From Nitrosomonas sp. (GTDB taxonomy: Bacteria > Pseudomonadota > Gammaproteobacteria > Burkholderiales > Nitrosomonadaceae): DNA of 64,000 bases. The position numbers were made by a program, and so were the translations under genes. Shown in pieces: positions 18,272 to 27,732 of the stretch. The first letter of the stretch is position 1. Each line of letters opens with the position of its first letter. The DNA lies in the NCBI GenBank assembly GCA_016710135.1, contig JADJLM010000002.1:310001-374000 (forward strand). Direction: 5' to 3'. Under the pieces are notes generated by a model that searched no databases, had not been told where the DNA came from, and worked only from the letters and a program-made list of their open reading frames with translations.

Positions 18272-19351
18272 TTATTCAATGGTCATTACTTTTACCCTGG
18301 AAGAGAGTGAGCAGAATAGTTCATAACTTATTGTGCCAGCTGCTTTGGCTACTTCTTCGATAGGTAAATGGTCGCCCCATAATATGACGGGACTACCCAG
18401 AGTGACATTTCTGATGCCTGTCAAGTCAACTGCAAGCATATCCATTGATACCCGACCCACAATTCGAGTGCGCTGACCATTTACGATGATAGGTGTACCT
18501 GTTTGAGCATGACGTGGATAGCCATCAGCATAGCCAGCAGCAACGATTCCAATCTGCATAGGTTGTTGGGCTTGAAAAGCTCCACTATATCCAACTTTAT
18601 CATTTGTATTGAGTTGTTGCAGTGCAATGATTTTGCTTGAAACGGTCATTACAGGGTTTAGATCAAGCTCAGTGGCTGTTCTATGGATTAAAGGAGATGC
18701 GCCATAGAGCATAATACCAGGACGTACCCAATGCTGATGGGTTTGGGGATACTGGATAGTCGCGGCAGAGTTGGCTAGAGAGCAAGGTAAGTGTGTAATA
18801 CTAGGTACTTCTGAAAAAATAGTTAATTGATCGTTGATTTCACGATGAGCAGCGGGGTCGTCAGCACAAGCTAAATGTGTCATTAGAGTTATTTCGCCAA
18901 CGTGAGGTAAATTCTTTAAAGTATGAATCGCTTTAGCGCCTTCTCTGGGAGTTAATCCTAATCGATTCATTCCAGTATTGATTTTTAGGAATAGATTTAT
19001 TTTTTTGTCCGTTCGATAATTCGCCAACATCATTAGTTGTTCAGGATGATGAATGACGGTATCCAATCGATATTGATTAATTGATGTAAGGTCCGATTCA
19101 GAAAAAAAGCCCTCTAGTAGCAAAATGGGTTGATGAATTCCAACTTCTCTAAGTTGAATCGCTGCTTCTATTTCGAGTAGCGCGAAAGCATCGATATTGG
19201 TAAGCGTTTTAGCAACACGGATTAAGCCATGGCCATAGGCGTTAGCCTTGATAACAGCCATGATGCGCGAATGTTTAGCGTATTGGCGTACGATGGAAAG
19301 ATTATGTTTTAATGCAGTTAAATTTATTTGAGCGCTGATTGGACGTGACAT
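18272..19351 (-). CDS. alr: Alanine racemase
   Basis: A 359-residue fold-III PLP enzyme that makes D-alanine for peptidoglycan. The PLP lysine is K35 in MAVIKANAYGHG, and the second catalytic base is the tyrosine of KVGYSGAF (near residue 255). The INTGMNRLG and RVSMDMLAVDLT segments, the latter providing the C-terminal domain contact, are also present. The length is normal. It is divergent from ftsY with about 180 bases between. Confidence 0.95.
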   Translation of the reverse strand: MSRPISAQINLTALKHNLSIVRQYAKHSRIMAVIKANAYGHGLIRVAKTLTNIDAFALLEIEAAIQLREVGIHQPILLLEGFFSESDLTSINQYRLDTVIHHPEQLMMLANYRTDKKINLFLKINTGMNRLGLTPREGAKAIHTLKNLPHVGEITLMTHLACADDPAAHREINDQLTIFSEVPSITHLPCSLANSAATIQYPQTHQHWVRPGIMLYGASPLIHRTATELDLNPVMTVSSKIIALQQLNTNDKVGYSGAFQAQQPMQIGIVAAGYADGYPRHAQTGTPIIVNGQRTRIVGRVSMDMLAVDLTGIRNVTLGSPVILWGDHLPIEEVAKAAGTISYELFCSLSSRVKVMTIE

Positions 19352-19533
19352 TCGAATGTAGGGCTGTTTGATGCCGCAATGATTAGATTATTTATTAAAT
19401 TTTCTTTATTGAATCAAGAATTCTTATGTATTGTATTGTGGATACCATGCAGATTATTTACACATACCCAAAAATAGGGAATAGGCATAGAATTAGCGCT
19501 TACTCATAATTAAAATCGTTGAAGCCTATCAGA

Positions 19534-20517
19534 ATGTTCAGTTTTTTTAAATCCCAGAAAAATCCTCCAGAAGATAAATCGCAGTCAGTAAGCTTTGTTA
19601 TCAAGATTAAGCAGGGGTTAGCTCGGACTAGGGAGAATCTAGGTAAGCAATTATCAAGCTTATTCGGAGCTAGGAAAATTGATGAGACCGTCTATGAAGA
19701 GCTTGAAACAATTTTACTGACAGCTGATGTCGGTATACAGGCAACTAATCAGCTGCTAGACTCTTTGCGAGGCAAGGTTAAGCGTGATCAACTTAGTGAT
19801 ACCCATCAATTAAAGGGCATTTTACAGGAAACGCTGATTGAATTACTACAACCGCTAACTAGACCACTTGATGTATCAACTCATCAACCTTTTGTGATCA
19901 TGATTGCAGGGGTAAATGGCGTGGGTAAGACGACAACGATTGGGAAGCTTGCGTATTATTTTCAGTCTCAGGGAAAATCAGTACTACTAGCAGCTGGCGA
20001 TACTTTCCGTGCCGCTGCACGTGAGCAATTGGTCGAATGGGGTAAACGAAATAATGTGACAGTGATCGCGCAAGAAAGCGATACCCTTGGGAAAAGCGAT
20101 CCCGCAGCTGTTATTTTTGATGCTATCAATGCAGCGAAGGCAAGGAATATTGATATCGTATTAGCTGATACAGCCGGTAGGTTAACTACGCAAACGCATT
20201 TGATGGAAGAAATAAAAAAGATAAAGCGTGTTGTCACTAAGGCATTGCCTGATGCGCCACATGAAGTGTTACTCATACTGGATGCGAATACAGGACAGAA
20301 TGCCATCAGTCAAGTGAAAATGTTTGACGAAGCCTTGAATGTGACGGGTCTTGTTTTAACAAAGCTCGACGGAACAGCAAAGGGAGGCGTCATTGCAGCA
20401 ATTGCTGCCCAATATCCCCACAATCCGCCAGCATTACGTTTTATTGGTATTGGGGAAGCGCTAGATGATCTTAGGCCATTTGACGCCACTGAATTTGTCG
20501 AGGCTTTATTCGATTAG
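19534..20517 (+). CDS. ftsY: Signal recognition particle receptor FtsY
   Basis: The SRP-receptor GTPase that docks ribosome-nascent-chain complexes at the membrane. An N-domain precedes the G motifs GVNGVGKTTTIGKLA, DTFRAAAREQL, ADTAGRL and TKLDGTAKGG, all intact. I chose ATG 19534 (MFSFFK, the common FtsY opening) over the in-frame TTG at 19519. It lacks the long acidic A-domain of E. coli FtsY, as is normal in many betaproteobacteria. It heads ftsY-ftsE-ftsX. Confidence 0.95.
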   Translation: MFSFFKSQKNPPEDKSQSVSFVIKIKQGLARTRENLGKQLSSLFGARKIDETVYEELETILLTADVGIQATNQLLDSLRGKVKRDQLSDTHQLKGILQETLIELLQPLTRPLDVSTHQPFVIMIAGVNGVGKTTTIGKLAYYFQSQGKSVLLAAGDTFRAAAREQLVEWGKRNNVTVIAQESDTLGKSDPAAVIFDAINAAKARNIDIVLADTAGRLTTQTHLMEEIKKIKRVVTKALPDAPHEVLLILDANTGQNAISQVKMFDEALNVTGLVLTKLDGTAKGGVIAAIAAQYPHNPPALRFIGIGEALDDLRPFDATEFVEALFD

Positions 20518-20529
20518 CTGATGGTTGCA

Positions 20530-21183
20530 ATGATTACTTTTGATAACGTTTATAAGCGCTATCCAGATGGCTATGAAGCGTTAACGAATCTCGTCTTTAA
20601 GATTCATGCGGGTGAAATGGTATTTATTACTGGTCATTCAGGTGCAGGAAAAAGTACGTTGCTAAAATTGATTGCGGCAATTGAGAAACCTACATCTGGA
20701 AGCATTACCGTTAGTGATCAGATTGTGAATAAGTTGAAGACAAGCATGATTCCTTTTTTAAGGCGCAGCCTAGGGATTATCTTTCAAGATCAAAAGATTT
20801 TATATGATCGTACGGTATTTGCTAACGTGATGCTTCCGCTTCAAGTTCATGGGTTCGAGAAGCGTGTCATGGAAAGGCGAGTTCGTGCAGCGCTTGATAA
20901 AGTTGGGTTACTAAATAAAGAGAAAGCGTATCCTATCACTTTATCTGGGGGAGAAAAGCAGCGTTTGTGCATTGCACGGGCTGTGGTCCATCGACCTTTA
21001 ATCTTGATTGCCGATGAGCCTACAGCAAATCTTGATGTGGCGTATGCTCAAAATATTATGGAGGTATTCCAATCATTTCATCAAGTTGGAGTTACGGTAT
21101 TAATAGCAACGCATGATCAAACAATTTTGAATGACTCAACCGCTCGAATACTTTCACTCAATCAAGGAAAACTTGTGGTATGA
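20530..21183 (+). CDS. ftsE: Cell-division ABC ATPase FtsE
   Basis: The ATPase of the FtsEX complex, which controls septal peptidoglycan hydrolases. It starts MITFDNVYKRYPDG, typical for FtsE (an upstream in-frame ATG at 20521 would add three residues). Walker A is GHSGAGKST, the signature LSGGEKQR and Walker B LIADEPTANLD. Its last bases overlap the ftsX ATG (ATGA), indicating coupling. Confidence 0.95.
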   Translation: MITFDNVYKRYPDGYEALTNLVFKIHAGEMVFITGHSGAGKSTLLKLIAAIEKPTSGSITVSDQIVNKLKTSMIPFLRRSLGIIFQDQKILYDRTVFANVMLPLQVHGFEKRVMERRVRAALDKVGLLNKEKAYPITLSGGEKQRLCIARAVVHRPLILIADEPTANLDVAYAQNIMEVFQSFHQVGVTVLIATHDQTILNDSTARILSLNQGKLVV

Positions 21184-22088
21184 GAGTATGGATTTCACAA
21201 CATTGGCAAGCTTTAGGGTTAACTGCAAAGCAATTCTTTTTTAAACCCATTTCAAATTTCTTAAGTGTCGCGGTAATCGGTATTGCATTTAGCTTTCCGC
21301 TTGGGATTTACACTATATTAGAAAATTTACAAAGTTTTTCAGACTATTTTGTACACTCACCCCAGATAAGCTTATTTCTTAAGATTAATGCGACAGAAAC
21401 TGATATAGAAAATATTAACTCACGATTAGAAACTTTTGATGGTATTACGAGTTTTCAATTTATTTCCAATGAAATTGCTTTAGCACAGTTGCAACACGAA
21501 AGTGGAGTGGGGGATATTGCGCTCCATCTAAAAAAGAACCCGTTGCCCCATGCTTTTATTATGCATACTCAGCATATGCCGCCTGATAAGTTAGAAGAGA
21601 GTCGAGTAACCTTACAGCAGTGGCCAGAGGTGGCATATGTCCAGGTTGATTCCGATTGGGTCAGAAAAATGCACGCTCTTATTAAATTAGGGAGAATTGC
21701 AGTCATCATGCTGTCTTCTTTGCTTGGCGTAGCGCTTGTGATTGTCATGTTTAACACAATTCGGCTGCAGATACTCACCAAGCAAGATGAGATCGAAGTT
21801 TCAAAACTGATCGGCGCTACGGATCGCTTTATTCGACGGCCATTTCTTTATTTTGGCGCATTACAAGGAATGACAGGCGCCTTGATAGCATGGATTATCA
21901 TTGCTTTTGGGATTCAAATGATCAATGATAATTTGACTGAATTATCACAGCTTTATGAGCTAAATTTACATTTAGTTCCGGTGTCGCTTTATCAGATTTT
22001 ATTGTTAAGTGTTATTGCGGCGCTTCTTGGTTGGTTAGGTGCACGGCTATCTGTAGCTGAGCATCTTTCCCGGATAGAACCAAAGTAG
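21180..22088 (+). CDS. ftsX: Cell-division permease FtsX
   Basis: A 302-residue membrane partner of FtsE. Helix 1 lies near residues 25-45, then a periplasmic domain (about 46-165), then three more helices near 172-192, 223-245 and 270-290. The cytoplasmic motif QILTKQDEIEVSKLIGATDRFIRRPFLY is the family's best-conserved part. No rpoH follows, unlike in enterobacteria. Confidence 0.93.
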   Translation: MRVWISQHWQALGLTAKQFFFKPISNFLSVAVIGIAFSFPLGIYTILENLQSFSDYFVHSPQISLFLKINATETDIENINSRLETFDGITSFQFISNEIALAQLQHESGVGDIALHLKKNPLPHAFIMHTQHMPPDKLEESRVTLQQWPEVAYVQVDSDWVRKMHALIKLGRIAVIMLSSLLGVALVIVMFNTIRLQILTKQDEIEVSKLIGATDRFIRRPFLYFGALQGMTGALIAWIIIAFGIQMINDNLTELSQLYELNLHLVPVSLYQILLLSVIAALLGWLGARLSVAEHLSRIEPK

Positions 22089-22159
22089 TTATTACACATT
22101 AATTCGTAAAGGTAGGCGTATTAAAGTTGCTTGAGCTTGAAAAGATGAGCTTACAAAAT

Positions 22160-22567
22160 TTAAACGACTAAACGAAGAGGAGCTTTGATTTGAGCAGCAC
22201 TGGGATTAGCTGAGCGATGAGCTTCTCTGCCGGAGATGATTTTTAATCGATTATCTCGGGCAAAGTTCATAAAAAAAGAATAGATAGCGGGATTTTCGCT
22301 TCTTAGTAAGGTTTCAACCACGATGCCGATTTGTCCATTGCGTGTAATCGGGTAGGCTAGGTCTGAGTAGATTAGTCGGCCATTGTTATATTCTGCAATT
22401 GCGCCGCAAAGACGCTCTGCCCAGTCAGTCGGTCGAAATGTTCGGCCATCAGCAGTGATGCCTAGAATGAGCCATTCATGAACATTTTCTTCCGGATTAT
22501 TATTGGGATAATGCTCTAGATAGAGAGCTTCTAAGTTAATTAATGTTTGGGATTGTATTGTTGCCAT
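22160..22567 (-). CDS. DUF3579 family protein
   Basis: About 135 residues matching DUF3579, small cytoplasmic proteins found mainly in betaproteobacteria. The diagnostic segment is EWLILGITADGRTFRPTDWAERL, followed by a NPAIYSFFMNFARDNRL region. Function is unknown. I chose the internal ATG at 22567; an in-frame TTG lies four codons upstream. Confidence 0.8.
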   Translation of the reverse strand: MATIQSQTLINLEALYLEHYPNNNPEENVHEWLILGITADGRTFRPTDWAERLCGAIAEYNNGRLIYSDLAYPITRNGQIGIVVETLLRSENPAIYSFFMNFARDNRLKIISGREAHRSANPSAAQIKAPLRLVV

Positions 22568-22697
22568 ATATTTTATCAACTACCTAATTTTCCAAATTCT
22601 TAACGGCAGTAATTTGACTAACAATAGAAGATTCTTGAGGGGGAGGTTGGATAATCTGTCAGGTAAAATGTAAATGAAAGAAACGGTTAAATTGAGT

Positions 22698-23552
22698 CTA
22701 GCGAATGACAATTGCACTGGGATGTTGAATTAATATTGAGTAATGATCACTTCGACGAGATACCCACCCGCGGACTTCGATAGTTTTATTTAAGTAGGTT
22801 TCCAATGGTGGGAATAAAGTCAGATATTTATTTTCAAAACGAATATCGATATTGTTACTAAAAAAGAGCCGGCTGTACTTTTTGCTACGCTTAATTGAAG
22901 TAGGATTTCCGTAAAAACGCTGCCAACCACGTGTTCTTCTATTTGCAATTTGAGTAATCGGAAAAGGCGCATAGTCAGGGTAGGCCCAAATGCCTAATTT
23001 ATTTTTTTCTGCTTTTTTTTGAGCGCTAATTAAAGCATCAGCATGTCGGAGATTGGGAGGTATCAAATTAACAAACGCAAACCCCTTCTCAACTAAAATT
23101 AAATTGATGTGCTCGCCATTTTTCGTGCGAATATGTGCAAGTGACCGATTATAATGATCTGCTTTCTGCTGATCATATTCTAAATAGACGTTTACTCCAG
23201 TTAATTTTTCTTGTAACCATTTTTTTGCTACGATACCGCCAGCTTCTGCCTCACGGTGTCTAGTGTCAGTTTCAGGAGTATTGATTCCTAATAAGCGAAT
23301 ATGCTGATTTCCTTTTAGAATGATCGTATCACCATCAAGCACAGTCGTGACCTGGTGCAGTGTGGGTGAAGGCACGGGATGTAAGTGGACTGGTTTGGCA
23401 TCAGGTGTCGGTGTGTCGGAATAAGTAATTCGCCCTGCTGCATCAGTTGATTTGTAAATCGTATTGCCCGGTACGCCCAATGAAGTAAAGCTAATCGTTG
23501 AGACAATGAGTATCAAGTTACTAAAGGTTAAAAGTCGGTTATAAAATCGCAT
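22698..23552 (-). CDS. Exported thermonuclease-family protein with DUF4124 head
   Basis: A 284-residue protein. The N-terminal signal anchor (residues 8-26) leads to a short DUF4124 motif (IYKSTDAAGRITYSDTP). A staphylococcal-nuclease-like (SNase) domain follows at about 75-185: VLDGDTIIL, HIRLLGINTPE, GxVAKKWL, YNRSLAHI and LVEKGFAFV. The arginines and acidic residues expected of the active site are visible. A C-terminal extension of about 90 residues ends with a small beta domain. It would be a periplasmic or secreted nuclease. Confidence 0.85.
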   Translation of the reverse strand: MRFYNRLLTFSNLILIVSTISFTSLGVPGNTIYKSTDAAGRITYSDTPTPDAKPVHLHPVPSPTLHQVTTVLDGDTIILKGNQHIRLLGINTPETDTRHREAEAGGIVAKKWLQEKLTGVNVYLEYDQQKADHYNRSLAHIRTKNGEHINLILVEKGFAFVNLIPPNLRHADALISAQKKAEKNKLGIWAYPDYAPFPITQIANRRTRGWQRFYGNPTSIKRSKKYSRLFFSNNIDIRFENKYLTLFPPLETYLNKTIEVRGWVSRRSDHYSILIQHPSAIVIR

Positions 23553-23696
23553 TGCTGTTTGCTAGTGATTGATCAGTATTAGTTTCAATATTAATTGATG
23601 GAAGAAAGTCTCCATCGATTCAGGTTCTGAATTAGAATACCCTGTTTTAGGTTTAACCTTATTTTTTTGTAATGTTACAAAGTAACAGAAAATCTG

Positions 23697-24506
23697 ATGA
23701 CAGATAATCTGATCGAGATCAAGAATCTGGCTTTTTCCTATGGCACACGGCCAATTTTAAATAACGTTAACATGGCTATGTCGCGTGGGAAAGTGATTGC
23801 GGTGATGGGTGGGAGTGGTTCGGGCAAAACAACGTTATTACGCTTGATTGGTGGAGAAATTAAACCCTCGGCTGGCTATGTTAAAGTTGCCGATCAAATA
23901 GTTCATCAGCTAAGTCGAGGTGATTTGTTTAAACTACGAAGAAAGATGGGCATGTTGTTTCAGTTTGGTGCGCTATTCACGGATATCTCAGTCTTTGATA
24001 ATGTGGCTTTCCAGATACGTGAGCATACTAATTTACCAGAGTCGATGATACGAGATCTGGTATTGATGAAATTGCAAGCTGTGGGGTTGAGAGGTGCGTA
24101 TAATCTGATGCCAGCCGAGTTGTCTGGAGGTATGGCACGTCGTGTTGCTTTGGCAAGATCAATTGCGCTTGATCCTATGTTCATAATGTATGATGAACCA
24201 TTTACTGGCTTGGATCCGATTTCATTGAGCGTGATTTGTAATCTGATCCGGCGCTTAACTGATGCACTGGGAATGATATCAATTGTGGTTACGCATGATG
24301 TTCAAGTATCTTTGAAAATTGTGGATTACGTTTATTTTTTGGCTGACGGTGTGATTGCTGCGCAAGGCACGCCACAAGAGGTAAAAAACTCGGTTGCGCC
24401 TTTTGTTCACCAATTTGTCCATGGTGAAGAGGACGGTCCTGTGCCTTTCCATTATTCTGCACAATCCTATCAGAAGGACTTGGAGTTGGAGAATTCCGTT
24501 GCTTAA
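23697..24506 (+). CDS. mlaF: MlaF, ATPase of the phospholipid-trafficking ABC complex
   Basis: A 269-residue ATPase that drives MlaFEDB, the inner-membrane complex moving phospholipids between inner and outer membranes to keep lipid asymmetry. Walker A is GGSGSGKTT, the signature LSGGMARR (MlaF-type rather than SGGQ), Walker B IMYDEPFTGLD, and the H-loop VTHDV. First gene of mlaFEDCB. Its end overlaps the likely mlaE start. Confidence 0.93.
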   Translation: MTDNLIEIKNLAFSYGTRPILNNVNMAMSRGKVIAVMGGSGSGKTTLLRLIGGEIKPSAGYVKVADQIVHQLSRGDLFKLRRKMGMLFQFGALFTDISVFDNVAFQIREHTNLPESMIRDLVLMKLQAVGLRGAYNLMPAELSGGMARRVALARSIALDPMFIMYDEPFTGLDPISLSVICNLIRRLTDALGMISIVVTHDVQVSLKIVDYVYFLADGVIAAQGTPQEVKNSVAPFVHQFVHGEEDGPVPFHYSAQSYQKDLELENSVA

Positions 24507-25296
24507 CCGAGTTGTAGCCAGCATTCAGGCAATAGGGCACCGAACGATTGATAATATTTGGCGATTGGGCGTTGCAAGTCGTTTTTTTGCCTGGGTTTTA
24601 CTCAAATCTACAACCAGTTTTTTGCGGTTTGGTCTCGTCATCAGAGAAATTTATTTTGTAGGTGTTCTTTCGCTCATTATTATCCTTGTATCAGGTCTTT
24701 TTGTTGGAATGGTTCTTGGCTTACAAGGTTATGAGACGCTACAGAAATATGGCTCAGAGTCTGCGGTAGGAACGTTGGTTGCGCTGTCTCTGGTTAGGGA
24801 ACTCGGTCCTGTGATGGCAGCACTATTGTTTGCGAGCCGGGCTGGATCAGCTATTACCGCCGAGATTGGTTTAATGAAAGCAACAGATCAGTTGGCCGCG
24901 ATGGGGATGATGGCGGTTGATCCCATTGCAAGGGTGGTAGCTCCCCGTTTCTGGGCTGGTGTAATATCAATGCCATTATTGGCAGCTATGTTCTCAGTAA
25001 TGGGGGTATTTGGCGGATACTTAGTTACTGTTGTTTTTATTGGAGTTGATAACGGATCATTCTGGTCACAGATGCAGAATGCTGTTGATTTTCGTTATGA
25101 TATTGTAAATGGAGTGATCAAAAGCTGTTTCTTCGGCGTTGCAGTTACAGCAATTGCTGTTTTTGAAGGATTTGATGCACCGCCTACTGCTGAAGGTGTT
25201 TCAGGTGCGACAACTCGGACTGTGGTGACTTCTTCATTGGTTATTCTTGGATTAGATTTTGTATTAACTTCATTTATGTTTAGAGGAGTAAGTTGA
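24499..25296 (+). CDS. mlaE: MlaE, permease of the phospholipid-trafficking complex
   Basis: About 265 residues with five to six membrane helices. The MlaE hallmark GLQGYETLQKYGSESAVGTLVALSL is followed by ELGPVMAALLFASRAGSAITAEIGLMKATDQLAAM, the segment that faces MlaF. The frame is open well upstream of 24499, but family length favours the TTG at 24499, which overlaps the mlaF stop by 8 bases. The stop shares its A with the ATG of mlaD. Confidence 0.92.
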   Translation: MLNRVVASIQAIGHRTIDNIWRLGVASRFFAWVLLKSTTSFLRFGLVIREIYFVGVLSLIIILVSGLFVGMVLGLQGYETLQKYGSESAVGTLVALSLVRELGPVMAALLFASRAGSAITAEIGLMKATDQLAAMGMMAVDPIARVVAPRFWAGVISMPLLAAMFSVMGVFGGYLVTVVFIGVDNGSFWSQMQNAVDFRYDIVNGVIKSCFFGVAVTAIAVFEGFDAPPTAEGVSGATTRTVVTSSLVILGLDFVLTSFMFRGVS

Positions 25297-25753
25297 TGTC
25301 ACGAACAGTAATGGATTTCTGGGTTGGACTGTTCGTTATGGTCGGTATTGGGGCGATGTTGATTCTAGGCTAAAGGTAGGAAATTTGACCAGTTACAATA
25401 CAGGAGAAGTGTATAATTTAACAGGAAATTTTGAAAATATCGGCGGCCTAAAAGTTCGAGCACCCGTGAAAAGTGCGGGTGTTGTTGTGGGACGCGTGTT
25501 GGATATTCAATTTAGCCTGGAGACCTATGATGCAGTAGTTACATTGGGAATTAACAGTTCTTATCAATTTCCAAAGGATACTTTTGCTAGTATTCTGACG
25601 TCTGGGTTACTAGGAGAACAATATATTGGTTTGTCACCGGGCGGTGATACCGTAATGCTTGCGCATGGTGATAAAATTATGAAAACGAATTCAGCCATGG
25701 TGCTAGAAGAGATGATAGGGCGTTTTTTGTTTGATAAAGCTTCTGAGAATTAA
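25296..25753 (+). CDS. mlaD: MlaD, MCE-domain lipid-binding protein (frameshifted)
   Basis: An inner-membrane-anchored MCE protein forming the periplasmic hexamer of the Mla system. The N-terminal anchor (MSRTVMDFWVGLFVMVGIGAML) starts at ATG 25296 behind AGAGGAG. At about 25369 one base is missing, giving an early TAA. The other frame resumes with KVGNLTSYNTGEVYNLTGNFENIGGLKVRAPVKSAGV, the MCE core, and runs to 25753. With one base restored the protein has a normal length of about 152 residues. Confidence 0.9.
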
Positions 25754-25791
25754 TACACTTGTCATGATAATCATGAGGATTGAGATAAATT

Positions 25792-26409
25792 ATGAAAAAA
25801 ATGATTAATACATTGATTTCTTTAATGCTGCTATGTGTAGCTATGTCAGGGTGGACAAAAGATACTGCGCCTGATCTGCTGGTTAAAAACACCGTTGATG
25901 AAGTAATTGCTATTATCAAACAAGATAATGGAATCAAAAAGGGAGAAAGAGATCGTATTCTTGATTTGGTCGAGAATAAAATACTACCGCATTTTAACTT
26001 TACAAGGATGACTCAACTCGCGATGGGGAAGAACTGGTCGAAGGCAGAGCCTCAGCAACAAAAGGAGTTGGTGAATGAATTTCAAACTTTGCTTGTGAGG
26101 ACCTATTCCAACGCGCTAACGAATTACCGAGATGAAGTAATTGAGGTCAATCCACTTTTGCCGCAATCTGATCCAAAGACTACTACTGTTAAAACAGTTG
26201 TGACTCAAGGACATGGTAAAGAACCTGTTCCAATTGATTATAGTATGGAAAAAACAGATAACGGATGGAAGGTTTTTGATGTAACAGTTGCTGGAGTGAG
26301 TCTTGTGACAAATTATCGCAGTACTTTTAATAGTCAGATAAAGAAAGGTGGCATCAACGGCCTAATTGAATCGCTTGCGAAAAAAAATAAATCATTAGAA
26401 GGACAGTAA
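25792..26409 (+). CDS. mlaC: MlaC, periplasmic phospholipid shuttle
   Basis: A 205-residue protein with a signal peptide (residues 1-22, ending AMSGWT) and the MlaC/Ttg2 fold: VENKILPHFNFTRMTQLAMGKNW, then LLVRTYSNAL, then YSMEKTDNGWKVFDVTVAGVSLVTNYRSTF. It carries lipids between the MlaFEDB complex and the outer membrane. It sits between mlaD and mlaB as usual. Confidence 0.93.
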   Translation: MKKMINTLISLMLLCVAMSGWTKDTAPDLLVKNTVDEVIAIIKQDNGIKKGERDRILDLVENKILPHFNFTRMTQLAMGKNWSKAEPQQQKELVNEFQTLLVRTYSNALTNYRDEVIEVNPLLPQSDPKTTTVKTVVTQGHGKEPVPIDYSMEKTDNGWKVFDVTVAGVSLVTNYRSTFNSQIKKGGINGLIESLAKKNKSLEGQ

Positions 26410-26459
26410 TAAATTGAAAAATTGAGCTTCAAATTAACTCGAATAAACCTGATTCAATC

Positions 26460-26747
26460 ATGGCAATCTATTTGAATGGAAATAAGATTGCTGTTAAGGG
26501 TTCGATTACATTTAATAATGTCTTTGAACTAACTCAGCATGGGATCAGCTTGATCGATAGCCATTATAAAATTATCGATTTGAATGAAGTGGCAGAAGTA
26601 GATTCGTCAGCAGTAAGTATGCTACTAGAATGGTTACGGATAGCGAAAATGCGGAAACTTGATCTTCATTTTGTTCATTTACCCGAGAACTTAAGAAGTT
26701 TACTCAAATTATATGGTTTGAGTGGAATAATCTTACCCACCCAATAA
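26460..26747 (+). CDS. mlaB: MlaB, STAS-domain subunit
   Basis: A 95-residue STAS-domain protein that binds MlaF. The serine segment VAEVDSSAVSMLLEWLR is the classic STAS centre. Last gene of the mla set. The ATG at 26460 lacks a strong ribosome site, but family length supports it. Confidence 0.88.
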   Translation: MAIYLNGNKIAVKGSITFNNVFELTQHGISLIDSHYKIIDLNEVAEVDSSAVSMLLEWLRIAKMRKLDLHFVHLPENLRSLLKLYGLSGIILPTQ

Positions 26748-26814
26748 TTCATTTTCCAAATACAGTTTTTTTGTGCAGATTTAACCAAGGTAGGTTTGCT
26801 TTTTTATTTTGTAA

Positions 26815-27732
26815 ATGATCCCAGCAATCGAGATTCAGAGACTGAATAAATCATTTGGTAATTTGGTCGCGTTGGAGGATATTCAACTTTCGATCAATCA
26901 AGGGGAATTTTTTGCGTTACTTGGACCCAATGGTGCGGGTAAAACAACATTAATTAGTATCATAGCAGGATTGGTCTTGGCTAATAATGGTGGCCAAGTT
27001 AAAGTAATGGGCCACGATGTTGTGACTCGTTATTCGAGGGCTAGAAGCTTACTTGGAGTGGTTCCTCAAGAGTTAGTTTTTGATCCTTTTTTTACCGTAC
27101 ATGAAACGCTAGTTTTTCAATCTGGATATTTCGGCATTAGAAGAAATAAAGCATGGATTGATGAAATATTGTACCGGCTTGATCTTGCTGATAAAGCAGA
27201 TACAAACATGCGAGCGCTTTCTGGAGGCATGAAACGAAGGGTGTTGGTAGCTCAAGCGTTGGTTCATAGACCCCCAGTAATCGTGCTTGATGAACCGACG
27301 GCTGGAGTAGATGTTGAGCTTAGGCAAGCATTATGGGCTTTCATTAGACAGCTAAATCAAGATGGACATACAATTGTGCTAACAACCCATTACTTAGAAG
27401 AAGCTGAAGCTTTATGCCAACGCGTAGCAATGCTCAAAAAGGGAAAAATTATTGTTCTGGATAGTATTCGTAATTTGATTAATAAAATTCGTGATATCTC
27501 TTTACAACTTTGTTTGGCGTGTGAGGTGTTACCAATAGAATTAATTAAGTGGTCATCGATAAAGCAGAATGATTGCTATATTTTTAAAATTCAAGATTAT
27601 GTAGAAATTTCAGAAATTCTTACTATCTTGAAGCAAGAAAAAATTGAAGTACTTGAGATGAGGCTTCAGGAACCGGATTTAGAAGAAGTTTTTATAAGAA
27701 TCATGGGCGATAAATCATTTAGTGCAACATGA
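26815..27732 (+). CDS. ABC-2 type exporter ATPase (YadG-like)
   Basis: A 305-residue ATPase: Walker A GPNGAGKTT, signature LSGGMKRR, Walker B IVLDEPTAGVD, H-loop TTHYLEEAE, plus a C-terminal extension of about 90 residues as in YadG/drug-exporter ATPases. The ATGA overlap with the next gene shows that the two form one transporter. It follows mlaB after 67 bp and may be transcribed with the mla genes. The substrate is unknown. Confidence 0.85.
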   Translation: MIPAIEIQRLNKSFGNLVALEDIQLSINQGEFFALLGPNGAGKTTLISIIAGLVLANNGGQVKVMGHDVVTRYSRARSLLGVVPQELVFDPFFTVHETLVFQSGYFGIRRNKAWIDEILYRLDLADKADTNMRALSGGMKRRVLVAQALVHRPPVIVLDEPTAGVDVELRQALWAFIRQLNQDGHTIVLTTHYLEEAEALCQRVAMLKKGKIIVLDSIRNLINKIRDISLQLCLACEVLPIELIKWSSIKQNDCYIFKIQDYVEISEILTILKQEKIEVLEMRLQEPDLEEVFIRIMGDKSFSAT